64,000 nucleotides of DNA, taken from the NCBI RefSeq assembly GCF_032586175.1, contig NZ_JAWHTE010000021.1:18821-82820 (forward strand), given 5' to 3'. Both the position numbers and the translations under genes were made by a program. The stretch is from Ovoidimarina sediminis (GTDB lineage: Bacteria; Pseudomonadota; Alphaproteobacteria; Rhodobacterales; Rhodobacteraceae). The notes under the pieces are model-generated. The model searched no databases and was not told the origin of the DNA. It was given only the letters and a program-made list of their open reading frames with translations. This document shows positions 1 through 9,419 of this stretch, in pieces (the stretch's first letter is position 1; every line of letters begins with the position of its first letter).

Positions 1-924
1 GCGGTTCCGCGCCCCAGCCCGCTGCCCTCTCTCGCAGCGCCCGCACCTCCACCTCTGGAAACGGTGGCCACGATGCGCTTCGACGAGCGCTACCGCGGCC
101 GCCCTGCGATGATGCCGTTCAACCTGAACAACCTGATCTCGACGACGGCCCCGCCGCCCCGGCTTCTGGTGATCCCGGTTCCCGATCCGGTGCCGGAAAT
201 CGCGGTGACGCCGACCTTGCTGATCCCGCTTCGCCTGACGCCGCCGGCACCGCGCCCGGGAATAGTCGTGCCGGTCTTCGAGGCATCGGATGAGGATGCC
301 CGGCCGCGCGCGCGCCCCGTGCCTGACGCAGGCGATAGCTTGTCGCCGGAAGAGGCGCTTTCCGCCTCCGACACGCAGGACGACGCGTTTGACGGCGCGC
401 CTCTGGCAGAGGCCGGCAGCGAACCGCTTGCCGACAACGTGCCGCAACCCGCCTTGCCTGAAGACAATGCAACGCCTGAGCCGCTCCCCACGGCTGACGC
501 GTCTCCCCCGGATGTCACGCCATCCGCGCCGCCACGCGACGGGCGCGTCGTCCTCTTCGCGCCCAGTATCACGTCCGATACCGAACTCGGCGTCCTCGGC
601 GCCCAGATCCGGGCCATGGGGTTTGGCGACGTCACCGAACGGCGGCACGGCTTCGGCATCGCCGACACGCAGATCCGCTACTACTTCGCCGCCGATCGTC
701 CCGCCGCTCTGGACCTCGCGCAAACCTTCGACGGGGATGTGCGCGATTTCACGGGCTTCACGCCGCGCCCCGAACCCGGGCTGATCGAGGTCTGGCTGCC
801 GGGCGAGGCACCGGTCAGCCGGTCCGCCACCGCACCTGCCGCGCCGGAACCTCCCGAACGTCTCTCGCCAGTCGAAGCGGTCGGGCGTACGCTGAACCGC
901 ATCATCGACGATATCCTGCCCTGA
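1..924 (+). CDS. Proline/alanine-rich protein, probably cut by the window start
   Basis: The frame is open from base 1, and the first internal start is a GTG at 64 (286 aa from there). The Pro/Ala-rich composition continues unchanged upstream of that GTG, so the true start is probably outside the window. The middle (about residues 70-160 from the GTG) is low-complexity, acidic and Pro-rich, like a disordered linker. The last 120 residues are ordered and resemble a LytR C-terminal-like module (VVLFAPS followed by a short alpha/beta pattern). I do not recognise the protein. It ends 13 bases before the rRNA methyltransferase and may be cotranscribed with it. Function unknown; a periplasmic or cell-envelope role is only a guess. 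Confidence 0.6.
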   Translation, partial: AVPRPSPLPSLAAPAPPPLETVATMRFDERYRGRPAMMPFNLNNLISTTAPPPRLLVIPVPDPVPEIAVTPTLLIPLRLTPPAPRPGIVVPVFEASDEDARPRARPVPDAGDSLSPEEALSASDTQDDAFDGAPLAEAGSEPLADNVPQPALPEDNATPEPLPTADASPPDVTPSAPPRDGRVVLFAPSITSDTELGVLGAQIRAMGFGDVTERRHGFGIADTQIRYYFAADRPAALDLAQTFDGDVRDFTGFTPRPEPGLIEVWLPGEAPVSRSATAPAAPEPPERLSPVEAVGRTLNRIIDDILP

Positions 925-937
925 GGCCCGGCCCCCC

Positions 938-2134
938 GTGACCCCCGCTGCCCGCATCGCCGCCGCGATCGAAATCCTCGACACCGTGCTCACCGGTCAG
1001 CCGGCCGAACAGGCGCTGACCAACTGGGCCCGGCGGCACCGTTTCGCAGGCTCGGGCGACCGGGCGGCGATCCGCGATACCGTCTTCGACGCGCTCCGCC
1101 GCCGCCGCTCCGCCCTCTGGGCCTCGGGGGCAGGGGAGGAAACAGGGCGCGCCCTGATGATCGGCAGCCTCACGCTCCAGAAAATCCCGCTCGATCCGAT
1201 CTTCTGCGAGGCCCGCTTCGCCCCGCCACCGCTTTCGGCGGAAGAGCACGCGGCCCTCGCCGCCGCCGATCCCGCCACGGCGCCTGATCCTGTTCGCCTC
1301 GACTATCCCGACTGGCTCGACACGCCGCTTCGCGAGGGCCTCGGCGACAGGCTCGGGCCCGTCATGACGGCCCAGTCCACCCGCGCCCCCATCTTCCTGC
1401 GCGTTAACCTTCTGAAGACGACCCGCGACGCCGCCCTCCGCCGCCTCGCCGAAGAGGGCATCGCGGTCACGCCGCATCCGGAGGTCGCGACGGCGCTCAC
1501 GGTCGAGGGTGGCGGGCGCGGCCTCCGCCAGGCGCCAGCCTTCGCGGACGGGTGGGTGGAGCTTCAGGACGCTGCCTCCCAGGCCACGGCGCTCTTCGCC
1601 GCCGAGGCGGCGCCGCGCGAAGGAAGACCCCTCAAATGCCTCGACTATTGCGCCGGAGGCGGCGGAAAGACCCTCGCCCTGGCGGCCGCGCTCGATACCC
1701 CCGTCGCGGCGCATGACGCCGATGCCGGCCGCATGTCCGATCTTCCGGCCCGTGCGCGGCGCGCAGGCGCCGACGTCACCCTCCTCAAGCTGGGCGAACC
1801 GGCCAGGCAGGCGCCCTGGGATCTGGTCCTCGTGGACGCGCCCTGTTCCGGATCCGGGGCCTGGCGCCGCCAGGCCGAGGCGCGGTGGCAGCTGAGCCCT
1901 GCGCGCCTAGCCGAGCTCACCGCACTCCAGGCGACGATCCTCGACGAAGCGGCGGCGCTTGTCGAAGAGGGCGGGGCGCTCGTCTATGTCACCTGCTCGA
2001 TTCTCGGGGAAGAGAACGAAGCCCAGGTCTCTGCCTTCCTCGCGCGCCACCCCGGCTGGCGCTGCGTGACGGCCCGCCGTTGGTGGCCCGGATCGCACGG
2101 GGACGGCTTCTTCGTGGCACACCTTATAAGGTAG
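938..2134 (+). CDS. RsmB-like rRNA (cytosine-C5) methyltransferase
   Basis: This 398-aa protein of the RsmB/NOP2 family is expected to methylate C5 of a cytosine in 16S rRNA using S-adenosylmethionine. The N-terminal 130 residues look like the NusB-like RNA-binding part. The SAM-binding loop (DYCAGGGGK) lies near residue 235. The two family cysteines are present in P302-C303-S304-G305 (motif IV) and T352-C353-S354 (motif VI, nucleophile). The start is a GTG at 938, only 13 bases after the previous stop. Length is slightly short for RsmB (about 430 aa). The family is certain; the exact target base is inferred. Confidence 0.9.
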   Translation: MTPAARIAAAIEILDTVLTGQPAEQALTNWARRHRFAGSGDRAAIRDTVFDALRRRRSALWASGAGEETGRALMIGSLTLQKIPLDPIFCEARFAPPPLSAEEHAALAAADPATAPDPVRLDYPDWLDTPLREGLGDRLGPVMTAQSTRAPIFLRVNLLKTTRDAALRRLAEEGIAVTPHPEVATALTVEGGGRGLRQAPAFADGWVELQDAASQATALFAAEAAPREGRPLKCLDYCAGGGGKTLALAAALDTPVAAHDADAGRMSDLPARARRAGADVTLLKLGEPARQAPWDLVLVDAPCSGSGAWRRQAEARWQLSPARLAELTALQATILDEAAALVEEGGALVYVTCSILGEENEAQVSAFLARHPGWRCVTARRWWPGSHGDGFFVAHLIR

Positions 2135-2177
2135 CGCGAACTTTTTACGCAACCTTAAGGCGATTTTTCTATTTGGA

Positions 2178-2193
2178 TTAACACCTGATTAAC
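2178..2193 (+). promoter_or_regulatory. CtrA-type binding site upstream of cckA
   Basis: TTAA (2178-2181), seven bases, then TTAAC (2189-2193) matches the full CtrA consensus TTAA-N7-TTAAC. It lies about 46 bases upstream of the cckA start. CckA is the kinase at the head of the CtrA phosphorelay, so this would put the kinase under its own output regulator. Confidence 0.6.
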
Positions 2194-2238
2194 CCATAGT
2201 ACCCGATAGAGGACTGAACGAGACGAAGACTAAAGGGG

Positions 2239-4572
2239 ATGGGTGTGCGTGATCCGGTCCAGCCGATGATGAAAGCAGGGCCATCGGCGCTCGGGCACAT
2301 TCCCCCCGCGACCCGCCGCTCAGGCCCGGTGCACCTTGTTCTGCTGGGCGCGGTTCTGATCGGGCTCACCAGCGCCATCGGCGATCCGCTCCTGTCAACG
2401 GTCACACTCGCCGGGGGAATCAGCCTTGTCGCGGCCAGCGGGCTGATCTTCGCGCTGTCCGCCTATCGCCAACGTGTCGCGACGACGGATGCCCGTGCCA
2501 TCGCACGCGTCACGGCGCGCGACGCCTCGCCCTGTTTCACCACGAATGAAGACGCCTGCATAACCTACCAGAACGATGCGGCCACCGCACGCTTCGGCGC
2601 GCGCCCCGGCGCGTCCCTCGCCAGTGTATTCGGCGGGATCCTCGCCTCCCCCGGCGCGGTCATCCAGCGCGTCAGCGGGCGTGCCACGGCCACCGGCGCC
2701 GCGCAGGAGGATCTGAGTGTCAGGAACGGCATGGTCCGCCTCTCGGCCTGGGATCTCGGCGATAACCGGCTTCTGTGGCGGCTGGACGAATTCGCCGCGC
2801 GCACCGGGGCATCGGGCGGGGCAGATGGCGTCAGCCTGCCGATGCTCACCGTCGCGAAATCGGGCGCGGTCCTGCATGTGAACGAGGCGCTGCGCCGCCT
2901 CGTCGGCGGGCGGCCCAAGACGCTCGACAGGATCATCGCCGATCTGCCGCTCCGGCCCGGCGACGTGCATCGCGTGTCCACGGAAACCGGCGTGCGCCAT
3001 GTCACGGTGATCGAGGTGCAGGGGCCTGCCGGGCGGCGCGAACTCTACCTCCTGCCGGTCACGGTCGATACCGGCCCGGTGAACTGGGACATGATCGATG
3101 CGCTGCCCGTCCCGATCCTGAAGCTCGCGCGCTCGGGCGTCGTGCTGATGGCCAACCGCATGGCGAAAGAGCTTCTGCGCGTCCAGCCGGGCGAGGAAAC
3201 GGGGTTCGGCAGCCTTGTCGAGGGCCTCGGGCGCCCGCTCGCCGACTGGGTGGCAGAGGCCGCCGACGGGCGCGGCAGCGGGCGGCCCGAATTCCTCCGC
3301 GCGGCCCGCGTTCCGCAGGATACCTATATCCAGGTCACGCTCACGGGGTTCGAAGAAAACGGGCAGGGCGCGGTCATCGCCGTTCTGAACGACGCGACCG
3401 AACTCAAGACGCTCGAGGCGCAGTTCGTGCAATCCCAGAAGATGCAGGCCATCGGCCAGCTCGCGGGCGGCGTGGCGCATGATTTCAACAACCTGCTCAC
3501 CGCGATCAGCGGCCATTGCGATCTCTTGCTCTTGCGCCGCGATCCGGGCGATCCGGACTATGCCGATCTTTCCCAGATCCACCAGAACGCCAACCGCGCG
3601 GCAAGCCTCGTGGGGCAGCTTCTGGCCTTCTCGCGGAAACAGAACCTTCGCCCCGAACACATCGATCTGCGCGAAACCATGGGCGATCTCGCCCATCTCC
3701 TGAACCGCCTCGTGGGGGAGAAGATCGCCCTCACCTTCACCCACGATCCCGACGCCAAGCAGGTGCGCGCCGACAAGCGCCAGTTCGAGCAGGTGATGAT
3801 GAACCTCGTGGTGAATGCGCGCGACGCGATGCCCGACGGTGGCACGATCGAGGTGGAAACCCGCGCCACCACGCTCGCCACCGAACTCACGCGCGACCGT
3901 GCGGTCGTGCCCCCGGGGGAATACGTGATGATCCGCGTGGTCGATCACGGCACCGGGATCGATGCCGACAGCCTGCAGAAGGTGTTCGAACCCTTCTTCA
4001 CGACGAAACGCGCGGGCGAGGGCACGGGGCTCGGCCTCTCCACGGTCTACGGGATCGTCAAACAGACCGGCGGCTTCATCTTCGCTGACAGCGAACCGGG
4101 CTCGGGCACCGCGTTCACGATCTACTTCCCAGCGCAGGACCCGCCCGCCCCGGAAGAGGCCACGGCACAGGCCGAGGCGCCGCGCACCCGGTCGAAGGAA
4201 CGCCACGGCCATGGCGTTATCCTTCTGGTCGAAGACGAGGCGCCGGTACGCGCCTTCGCAAGCCGCGCGCTGCGCCTGCGCGGCTACACGGTGATCGAGG
4301 CGGCGAACGCGGAAGAGGCGCTCGAACAGCTGCGCGACGCCACGCTGGATGTCGATGTCTTCGTCACCGATGTGATCATGCCCGGCATGGACGGCCCCAC
4401 ATGGGTGTCCGAGGCCCTGCGCGACCGCCCCGACACGCGCGTTGTTTTCGTCTCGGGCTATGCCGAGGAAAGCTTTGCCGAAGGCCAAGCCCGCATCCCT
4501 CAATCGGTGTTCCTGCCGAAACCCTTCTCGCTGTCGCAACTGACCGAAACGGTGCAGGCCCAGATCCACTGA
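2239..4572 (+). CDS. cckA: CckA-type hybrid histidine kinase
   Basis: This 777-aa inner-membrane hybrid kinase feeds phosphate through ChpT to CtrA, the alphaproteobacterial master regulator of cell cycle, motility and (in Rhodobacterales) gene-transfer-agent expression. Two hydrophobic segments lie within residues 28-75. PAS-like sensor sequence follows to about 390. The HisKA box GGVAHDFNNLL has its phospho-acceptor at H414. The HATPase N and G boxes (NLVVNARDAMPDG, GTGLGLSTVYGI) lie near 530-610. A C-terminal receiver domain (about 660-775) has VEDE at its start, phospho-acceptor D711 in TDVIMPGMDG and the conserved Lys in LPKPF. Length and order match CckA. The start is ATG with AAGGGG upstream. 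A CtrA box precedes it. Confidence 0.95.
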   Translation: MGVRDPVQPMMKAGPSALGHIPPATRRSGPVHLVLLGAVLIGLTSAIGDPLLSTVTLAGGISLVAASGLIFALSAYRQRVATTDARAIARVTARDASPCFTTNEDACITYQNDAATARFGARPGASLASVFGGILASPGAVIQRVSGRATATGAAQEDLSVRNGMVRLSAWDLGDNRLLWRLDEFAARTGASGGADGVSLPMLTVAKSGAVLHVNEALRRLVGGRPKTLDRIIADLPLRPGDVHRVSTETGVRHVTVIEVQGPAGRRELYLLPVTVDTGPVNWDMIDALPVPILKLARSGVVLMANRMAKELLRVQPGEETGFGSLVEGLGRPLADWVAEAADGRGSGRPEFLRAARVPQDTYIQVTLTGFEENGQGAVIAVLNDATELKTLEAQFVQSQKMQAIGQLAGGVAHDFNNLLTAISGHCDLLLLRRDPGDPDYADLSQIHQNANRAASLVGQLLAFSRKQNLRPEHIDLRETMGDLAHLLNRLVGEKIALTFTHDPDAKQVRADKRQFEQVMMNLVVNARDAMPDGGTIEVETRATTLATELTRDRAVVPPGEYVMIRVVDHGTGIDADSLQKVFEPFFTTKRAGEGTGLGLSTVYGIVKQTGGFIFADSEPGSGTAFTIYFPAQDPPAPEEATAQAEAPRTRSKERHGHGVILLVEDEAPVRAFASRALRLRGYTVIEAANAEEALEQLRDATLDVDVFVTDVIMPGMDGPTWVSEALRDRPDTRVVFVSGYAEESFAEGQARIPQSVFLPKPFSLSQLTETVQAQIH

Positions 4573-4579
4573 GCGCGGC

Positions 4580-5035
4580 TCAGCCCCGCTCGGGGCGCAC
4601 CACGTCGCCGATCGCGATCCGGCCCGGCTCCAGAATCTCGGCATAGACCCCGCCATGCCCCCGCATCGCGGTATAGCCCCCGTGGCCCAGCGCCTCTTCC
4701 ATCCGGGAACAGGGCGGGCAGGGGCCGGTGACCTCGATCAGCACGGGGCCCACCCGCAGCCGCGCCTTTCGAAAGCCCAGAAGGTTCAGCCCCGACACCA
4801 GAAGGTTGCGCCGCAAAAGCGCCGGCGCCACCGCCTCGCGCCCCAGAAGCGCGGCCAGAACTCCCAGATGCTCGGCCTGAAGAAGTGTCAGCGCCCGCTT
4901 CCCGGCCCGCCCGTGATCGCCCTCAGGGCCCTCCGGGGTGATCTCGGCCTCCTGAACCTCGCGCACCGGCTCGCGCCGGCCGGGCCGAAGCCCGATCCAC
5001 GCAACCCGGCCCTCCCGCGCGGTCCGGGCCATCAT
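4580..5035 (-). CDS. MOSC domain protein
   Basis: A 151-aa single-domain MOSC protein, related to the molybdenum-cofactor sulfurase C-terminus and to YiiM/YuaD. The family transfers sulfur via a conserved cysteine. Seen here are GDHGRAGKRALTLLQ in the N-terminal half, RRNLLVSG near residue 85, and G-P-C-P-P-C-S-R-M near 110, which carries the expected conserved Cys. It lies convergent to cckA with 7 bases between the stops. It is downstream of alaS and the DUF1330 gene on the same strand (gap of 14 bases), so it may be the last gene of that unit. Substrate unknown. Confidence 0.85.
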   Translation of the reverse strand: MMARTAREGRVAWIGLRPGRREPVREVQEAEITPEGPEGDHGRAGKRALTLLQAEHLGVLAALLGREAVAPALLRRNLLVSGLNLLGFRKARLRVGPVLIEVTGPCPPCSRMEEALGHGGYTAMRGHGGVYAEILEPGRIAIGDVVRPERG

Positions 5036-5049
5036 CTCGGCAAGGCCCG

Positions 5050-5340
5050 TCAGGCAGGCGCCTCTTCAACCACCACAAGCTCCCGCGTGGCGGCGCCCTT
5101 CGCGAACTGAAGCGCCTCCTGGTAGCGCTCCGAATTGTAGCAGGCCACCGCATCCTCGACCGAGGGAAACCGCGCCACCACGTTCCGCGGCCGGTCGGGC
5201 CCCTCAAGCTGGACGTAGGCGCCACCCCGGGCAATGAAGACGCCCCCATGGGCGGCGATCGCCTCGGTCGCGATCGCGGCGTATTTCCCATAGGCCTCCG
5301 CGTCATGCACGTCGACATGGGCGATCCAGAGTGCGCTCAT
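5050..5340 (-). CDS. DUF1330 family protein
   Basis: A 96-aa protein of the DUF1330 dimeric ferredoxin-like fold family (NIPSNAP/EthD-like). The pattern is typical: an N-terminal strand ALWIAHVDV, D-AEAYGKYA, a central GG-V-IARGG, VARFPS-EDAVACYNSERYQEA and a C-terminal strand REL-VVEE. Its start codon overlaps the alaS stop (ATGA, 5337-5340), so it is translationally coupled to alaS. No catalytic residues are known for the family; function unknown. Confidence 0.85.
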   Translation of the reverse strand: MSALWIAHVDVHDAEAYGKYAAIATEAIAAHGGVFIARGGAYVQLEGPDRPRNVVARFPSVEDAVACYNSERYQEALQFAKGAATRELVVVEEAPA

Positions 5341-8009
5341 GACAGCTCTCCCAACAGTGTTTCAACGGCCGCGATCGCGGCATCGGCCTTCTCGGCATCC
5401 TTGGCGCCACCCTGCGCCAGGTCGGGCCGGCCGCCGCCGCCCTTGCCGCCCAGCGCCTCCACGGCCGCCCGCACCAGATCGACGGCCGAGACCGTGCCGG
5501 TCAGGTCGTCGGTCACGCCCGCGGCCACCGCCGCCTTGCCATCGGCTTCGGCGATCAGAAGCACGGCGCCCGTGCCAAGCCGCGCCTTGTGCGCGTCGAT
5601 AAGCGACGGCAGATCCCGCCCCGAAACGCCGCTCAGCGTCTGCGCGACGAAGGCCACGCCGCCCACATCGCGCGCCTCGGCCCCGCCATCGCCGCCACCG
5701 CCCATCGCCACCTTGCGCCGCAGCTCCGCCACCTCGGCCATCAGCGCCTTCCGCTCGTCCAGAAGCGCGCGAATCCGCTCCGGCACCTCCTGGGGCTGCG
5801 CCTTCAGCGTCAGCGCGGCCTCCGCCAGCCGGTGATCCTGCCCCGCTAGGTACTGGAACGCGGCATCGCCCGTCAGCGCCTCGATCCGCCGCACACCCGC
5901 CGACGACGCGCTGTCGCCCAGCGTCACGAAGGTGCCGATATCGCCAGTGCGCGTCACATGGGTGCCGCCGCAAAGCTCGATCGAATAGGTCGCCCCGTCG
6001 ACACCCTTTCCGGTCTCGGCCCGGCCCATCGACACGACCCGAACCTCGTCGCCGTATTTCTCGCCGAAAAGCGCCTGCGCCCCGATGCCGCGCGCCTCGT
6101 CGGGCGTCATGATCCGCGTCTCCACCGGTGCGTTCTGCCGGATATAGGCGTTCACCTCGGCCTCGACGCGCGCCAATTCCTCAAGCGAAAGCGCCTTCGA
6201 ATGGCTGAAATCGAACCGCAGGCGGTCGGGCGCGTTCAACGATCCGCGCTGCGCCACGTGACTGCCCAGGGCCTGCCGCAGCGCCTCGTGCAGAAGGTGC
6301 GTCGCCGAATGGTTCGCCCGGATCTGCCCGCGCCGCGCGTGATCGACCGTCAGATGCACCGATCCGCCCACCGCCAGCGCGCCGCTCTCAAGCCGCGTCA
6401 GATGCCCGAACACCGCGCCGCCCGCGAACCGCTTGGTATCGGCCACGGCCCCCACGACATCGCGGTTTTCCAGGTTCGTCATGTGGCCGGTGTCGCCCAC
6501 CTGGCCGCCGGCCTCGCCGTAGAACGGGGTCTGGTTCAGCACGATCCAGGCCTCGCCGGGGCCCTCGAACCGCTCGACCGGCGCGCCATCCTGCACGATC
6601 GCCACGATCTGGCCCTCGGCGACCTCCGTGTCATAACCCAGAAACTCGGTTGCGCCCGTCCGCTCGGCGATATCGAACCAGTGGCCCGCATCCGCGGCCT
6701 CGCCCGATCCCGCCCAGGCGGCGCGTGCCTTGGCCTTCTGCGCTTCCATCGCGGCGTCGAAGCCCGCGACATCCACGCTCCGGCCCTTCTCCCGCAAGGC
6801 ATCCTGCGTCAGGTCCAGCGGAAACCCATAAGTGTCGTACAGCTTGAACGCCTCTTCGCCCGGCAGTTCCGCGCCGTCAGGCAGGCCGGCCAGCGCCTCG
6901 TCCAGAAGCGTCAGCCCCCGGTCCAGCGTCTGGCGGAACCGTGTTTCCTCAAGCCGCAGGGTTTCCTCGATCAGCGCCTGCGCCCGGCCAAGCTCGGGGT
7001 AGGCCTGCCCCATCTGGCCGACGAGCGCGGGCACCAGCCGGTGCATCAGCGGATCCTGCGCGCCAAGCAGCGCCCCATGCCGCATCGCCCGCCGCATGAT
7101 CCGGCGCAACACGTAACCGCGCCCCTCGTTCGAGGGCATCACCCCGTCCGCGATCAGGAAGGAGGTTGAACGCAGGTGATCCGCGATTACCCGGTGATGC
7201 ACGTTCCCCGGCCCGTCCGGATCGGAGGATGTCGCATGTGCCGAGGCCTCGATCAGCGCCCGCATCAGGTCGGTGTCGTAATTGTCGTGCTTGCCCTGCA
7301 GAAGCGCCCCGATCCGCTCGAGCCCCATGCCCGTATCGATCGACTGCATGTCGAGCGCTTTCATCGAGCCGTCCTCGAACTGCTCGTTCTGCATGAAGAC
7401 GATGTTCCAGATCTCGATGAACCGGTCGCCATCCTCGTCGGGGCTGCCCGGCGGGCCGCCCGGAATATGCTCGCCGTGGTCATAGAAGATCTCGGTGCAC
7501 GGCCCGCAGGGCCCCGTCGGCCCCATCTGCCAGAAATTGTCCGAGGTCGCGATCCGGATGATCCGGTCCTCCGGCACGCCGGTCTTCTTCCAGATCTCCG
7601 CCGCCTCGTCGTCGGTGTGATAGATCGTGACCAGCATGCGCTTGGGGTCGATGTCGAAGCCCTTGGTCAGAAGCTCCCAGGCATAGGGAATGGCATCCTC
7701 CTTGAAATAGTCGCCGAAGCTGAAATTCCCCAGCATTTCAAAGAAGGTATGGTGCCGCGCGGTATAGCCCACATTGTCGAGGTCATTGTGCTTCCCGCCG
7801 GCGCGCACGCATTTCTGGCTCGTCGTCGCGCGGGTATAGTCGCGATGCTCGAGCCCGGTGAAGAGGTTCTTGAACTGCACCATGCCCGAATTGACGAACA
7901 TGAGCGTCGGGTCGTTCCGCGGCACGAGCGGCGATGATGCGACGACCTCGTGATCGTTCTTCGCGAAATAGTCGAGGAAGGTGGAGCGGATGTCGTTCAG
8001 GCTGGGCAT
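5337..8009 (-). CDS. alaS: Alanyl-tRNA synthetase
   Basis: At 890 aa this is close to the usual length. It charges tRNA-Ala and removes misacylated Ser/Gly. The class II aminoacylation core is at the N-terminus (DIRSTFLDYFAKNDHEVV; GPTGPCGPCTEIFYD near residue 165). The editing domain carries the zinc/editing motifs HSATH and, about 110 residues later, CGGTH. The C-terminal dimerisation domain (DHRLAEAALTLKAQ to the end) is rich in Ala and Gly and ends in the typical GGKGGG-R-DLAQGG loop. DUF1330 and MOSC genes follow in the same direction, the first overlapping by 4 bases. Confidence 0.99.
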   Translation of the reverse strand: MPSLNDIRSTFLDYFAKNDHEVVASSPLVPRNDPTLMFVNSGMVQFKNLFTGLEHRDYTRATTSQKCVRAGGKHNDLDNVGYTARHHTFFEMLGNFSFGDYFKEDAIPYAWELLTKGFDIDPKRMLVTIYHTDDEAAEIWKKTGVPEDRIIRIATSDNFWQMGPTGPCGPCTEIFYDHGEHIPGGPPGSPDEDGDRFIEIWNIVFMQNEQFEDGSMKALDMQSIDTGMGLERIGALLQGKHDNYDTDLMRALIEASAHATSSDPDGPGNVHHRVIADHLRSTSFLIADGVMPSNEGRGYVLRRIMRRAMRHGALLGAQDPLMHRLVPALVGQMGQAYPELGRAQALIEETLRLEETRFRQTLDRGLTLLDEALAGLPDGAELPGEEAFKLYDTYGFPLDLTQDALREKGRSVDVAGFDAAMEAQKAKARAAWAGSGEAADAGHWFDIAERTGATEFLGYDTEVAEGQIVAIVQDGAPVERFEGPGEAWIVLNQTPFYGEAGGQVGDTGHMTNLENRDVVGAVADTKRFAGGAVFGHLTRLESGALAVGGSVHLTVDHARRGQIRANHSATHLLHEALRQALGSHVAQRGSLNAPDRLRFDFSHSKALSLEELARVEAEVNAYIRQNAPVETRIMTPDEARGIGAQALFGEKYGDEVRVVSMGRAETGKGVDGATYSIELCGGTHVTRTGDIGTFVTLGDSASSAGVRRIEALTGDAAFQYLAGQDHRLAEAALTLKAQPQEVPERIRALLDERKALMAEVAELRRKVAMGGGGDGGAEARDVGGVAFVAQTLSGVSGRDLPSLIDAHKARLGTGAVLLIAEADGKAAVAAGVTDDLTGTVSAVDLVRAAVEALGGKGGGGRPDLAQGGAKDAEKADAAIAAVETLLGELS

Positions 8010-8129
8010 GGGCGCGGGCTTCGCTTCGGCTGCTGTCAGGCGTTCCGCCCATTTAGCCCTCTGCCCCGGGGGTGTCCACGGGGGATGGGCCCGATCGGGT
8101 GGATCGCCGCCCCCCTCAACACGGCAGGA

Positions 8130-8495
8130 TCACGCCAGGTGGTGAAAACACTTGAAGACGATCCGCCAGCGCCCGTCTTCCTCAAGCAGGGTCAGCGTGT
8201 CGCGAAATTTCTCGCCCGCCCAGACATTCGTGACGATCACCACCGCGGTATCGCCCGATGTCCGGATCATCTCGATCTCCCAGGCCGGCACCTCCGCGCC
8301 CGCGGGAAGCGCATGGGCGGCACAGTCCTCCGCGAAGGCCTCGACGCCCATCCATTCCAGCGCGCCGCCGAAATGCCCTGCCGACACGCCGCGGGGGTGA
8401 AAGGCCGCGCGCAATTGCCCGGCATCCCCAAAGGTCATTCCCATCACATATGTGGCAACCGTCTCGCGGATCGCTGCCTCTGTCACACTATCCAT
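8130..8495 (-). CDS. NTF2-like (putative lumazine-binding/SnoaL-type) protein
   Basis: This 121-aa protein has the NTF2-like cone fold pattern: an N-terminal helix (TEAAIRETVATYVMGMTFGDAGQLRAAFHP), a middle -GGALEWMGVEAFAED- and C-terminal strands (TAVVIVTNVW, FRDTLTLLEEDGRWRIVFKCFH). The ending D-L-LLEEDGRWRIV-K-FH is characteristic of the Lumazine_bd_2 subgroup. Such proteins bind or isomerise small ligands; no specific role can be read. It is transcribed toward alaS with a 120-bp gap and is probably independent. Confidence 0.8.
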   Translation of the reverse strand: MDSVTEAAIRETVATYVMGMTFGDAGQLRAAFHPRGVSAGHFGGALEWMGVEAFAEDCAAHALPAGAEVPAWEIEMIRTSGDTAVVIVTNVWAGEKFRDTLTLLEEDGRWRIVFKCFHHLA

Positions 8496-8837
8496 CGCCG
8501 TCCTCCCCGCTTCATCCGATCATCGCGCGCGACGTGCCGGCCTGTCACCTGAAAAGACGCGGGCGGCGCCGTGCCCCTCGGGTCGACTCGCCCGCACGAG
8601 GCCAAATACCGGACTCGCGCCTGCGAAAACATGCCGCCTTCGGCGCCGGACCGTCACGCGAGCGCCCGTGGCTCTCCCGCGCACACCTGCCGCCTGCCGC
8701 GCCGCCTCGTCCCGCAAGCTCCCGCGCCTCTCCCATGGCCCCCTGGCACGGCACCGGGGCCCTTTCGCCGCCCGTCGGCCAGGGCAGTCACCTCAGGACA
8801 AAGCGCTGTGGCCGCGGTTGGCGGCTCCCTCAGAAGG

Positions 8838-8866
8838 AAAAAAGGGCCCGGCCAACCGCCGCGCCC
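8838..8866 (-). terminator. Intrinsic terminator, upstream copy
   Basis: On the minus strand a 9-bp GC stem (one mismatch) with a 5-base loop (8866-8844) is followed by TTTTTT (8843-8838). It is nearly identical to the terminator at 9312-9340 and belongs to the duplicated block. It would stop leftward transcription that escapes recA termination. Confidence 0.6.
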
Positions 8867-8867
8867 T

Positions 8868-8930
8868 CCCTTCTCGTGGCCGAAAGTATCCCGGCGGGGG
8901 GCACAGCCCCTTCGACCCCCGCCAACCGGC
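8868..8930. repeat. Dispersed palindromic intergenic repeat, copy 1
   Basis: A short CTTCTCGTGGCCGAAAGTATCCCGG core followed by a G/C-rich hairpin region. It shares its core with copies at 9341, 12021 and 25411 (the last in reverse orientation). Confidence 0.6.
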
Positions 8931-9311
8931 AATCGCCTCGCGCAACGATGTGTTCGCGCGTAACGTCCCCCCGAACAGGATATCGCCCACGAAGATGTAC
9001 CGCCTGCGTTGCCGCACGGTCTGGTAAACTCCCATACCTCTCCCGCGGCCCCCTGGCACAGTGCCGGTGCCTTTTCGCCGCCCGTCGGCCGGAAATCGCC
9101 CCACATCACGATGTGCTCGTAGGTAACATCCCGCCCCGGACAGAAATCCGCCGGCGAAAACAGGGCACCTGCTGCGCTGCACCTTCCGCAAGCTCCCATG
9201 CCTTTCCCATGGCCCCCTGGCACGGCACCGGGGCCGTTTCGCCACCCGCCGGCCAGGGCAGTCACCTCAAGACAGAGCGCTCTTGCCGCGCGTGGCGGCC
9301 CCCTCAGAAGG

Positions 9312-9340
9312 AAAAAAGGGCCCGGCCAACCGCCGCGCCC
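9312..9340 (-). terminator. recA terminator
   Basis: Minus-strand stem-loop 9340-9318 (9-bp GC stem, one mismatch, 5-base loop) followed by TTTTTT (9317-9312), 80 bases after the recA stop. Confidence 0.7.
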
Positions 9341-9418
9341 TCCCTTCATGTGGCCGAAAATATCCCGGGGGGAGCCGCCCGGGCTCCGGGCGGCGGGGGG
9401 CAGAGCCCCCCGAACCGG
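9341..9418. repeat. Dispersed palindromic intergenic repeat, copy 2
   Basis: Core CTTCATGTGGCCGAAAATAT followed by CCCGGGG, then two strong GC hairpins (GCCGCCCGGGCTCCGGGCGGC and GGGGGGCAGAGCCCCCC). It starts right after the recA terminator and ends at the recA stop codon. Confidence 0.65.
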
Positions 9419-9419
9419 C

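Noticed and set aside
2395..4656. 750-codon open frame antisense to cckA
   Set aside because: Same reason: shadow of a well-supported gene with no recognisable protein family.
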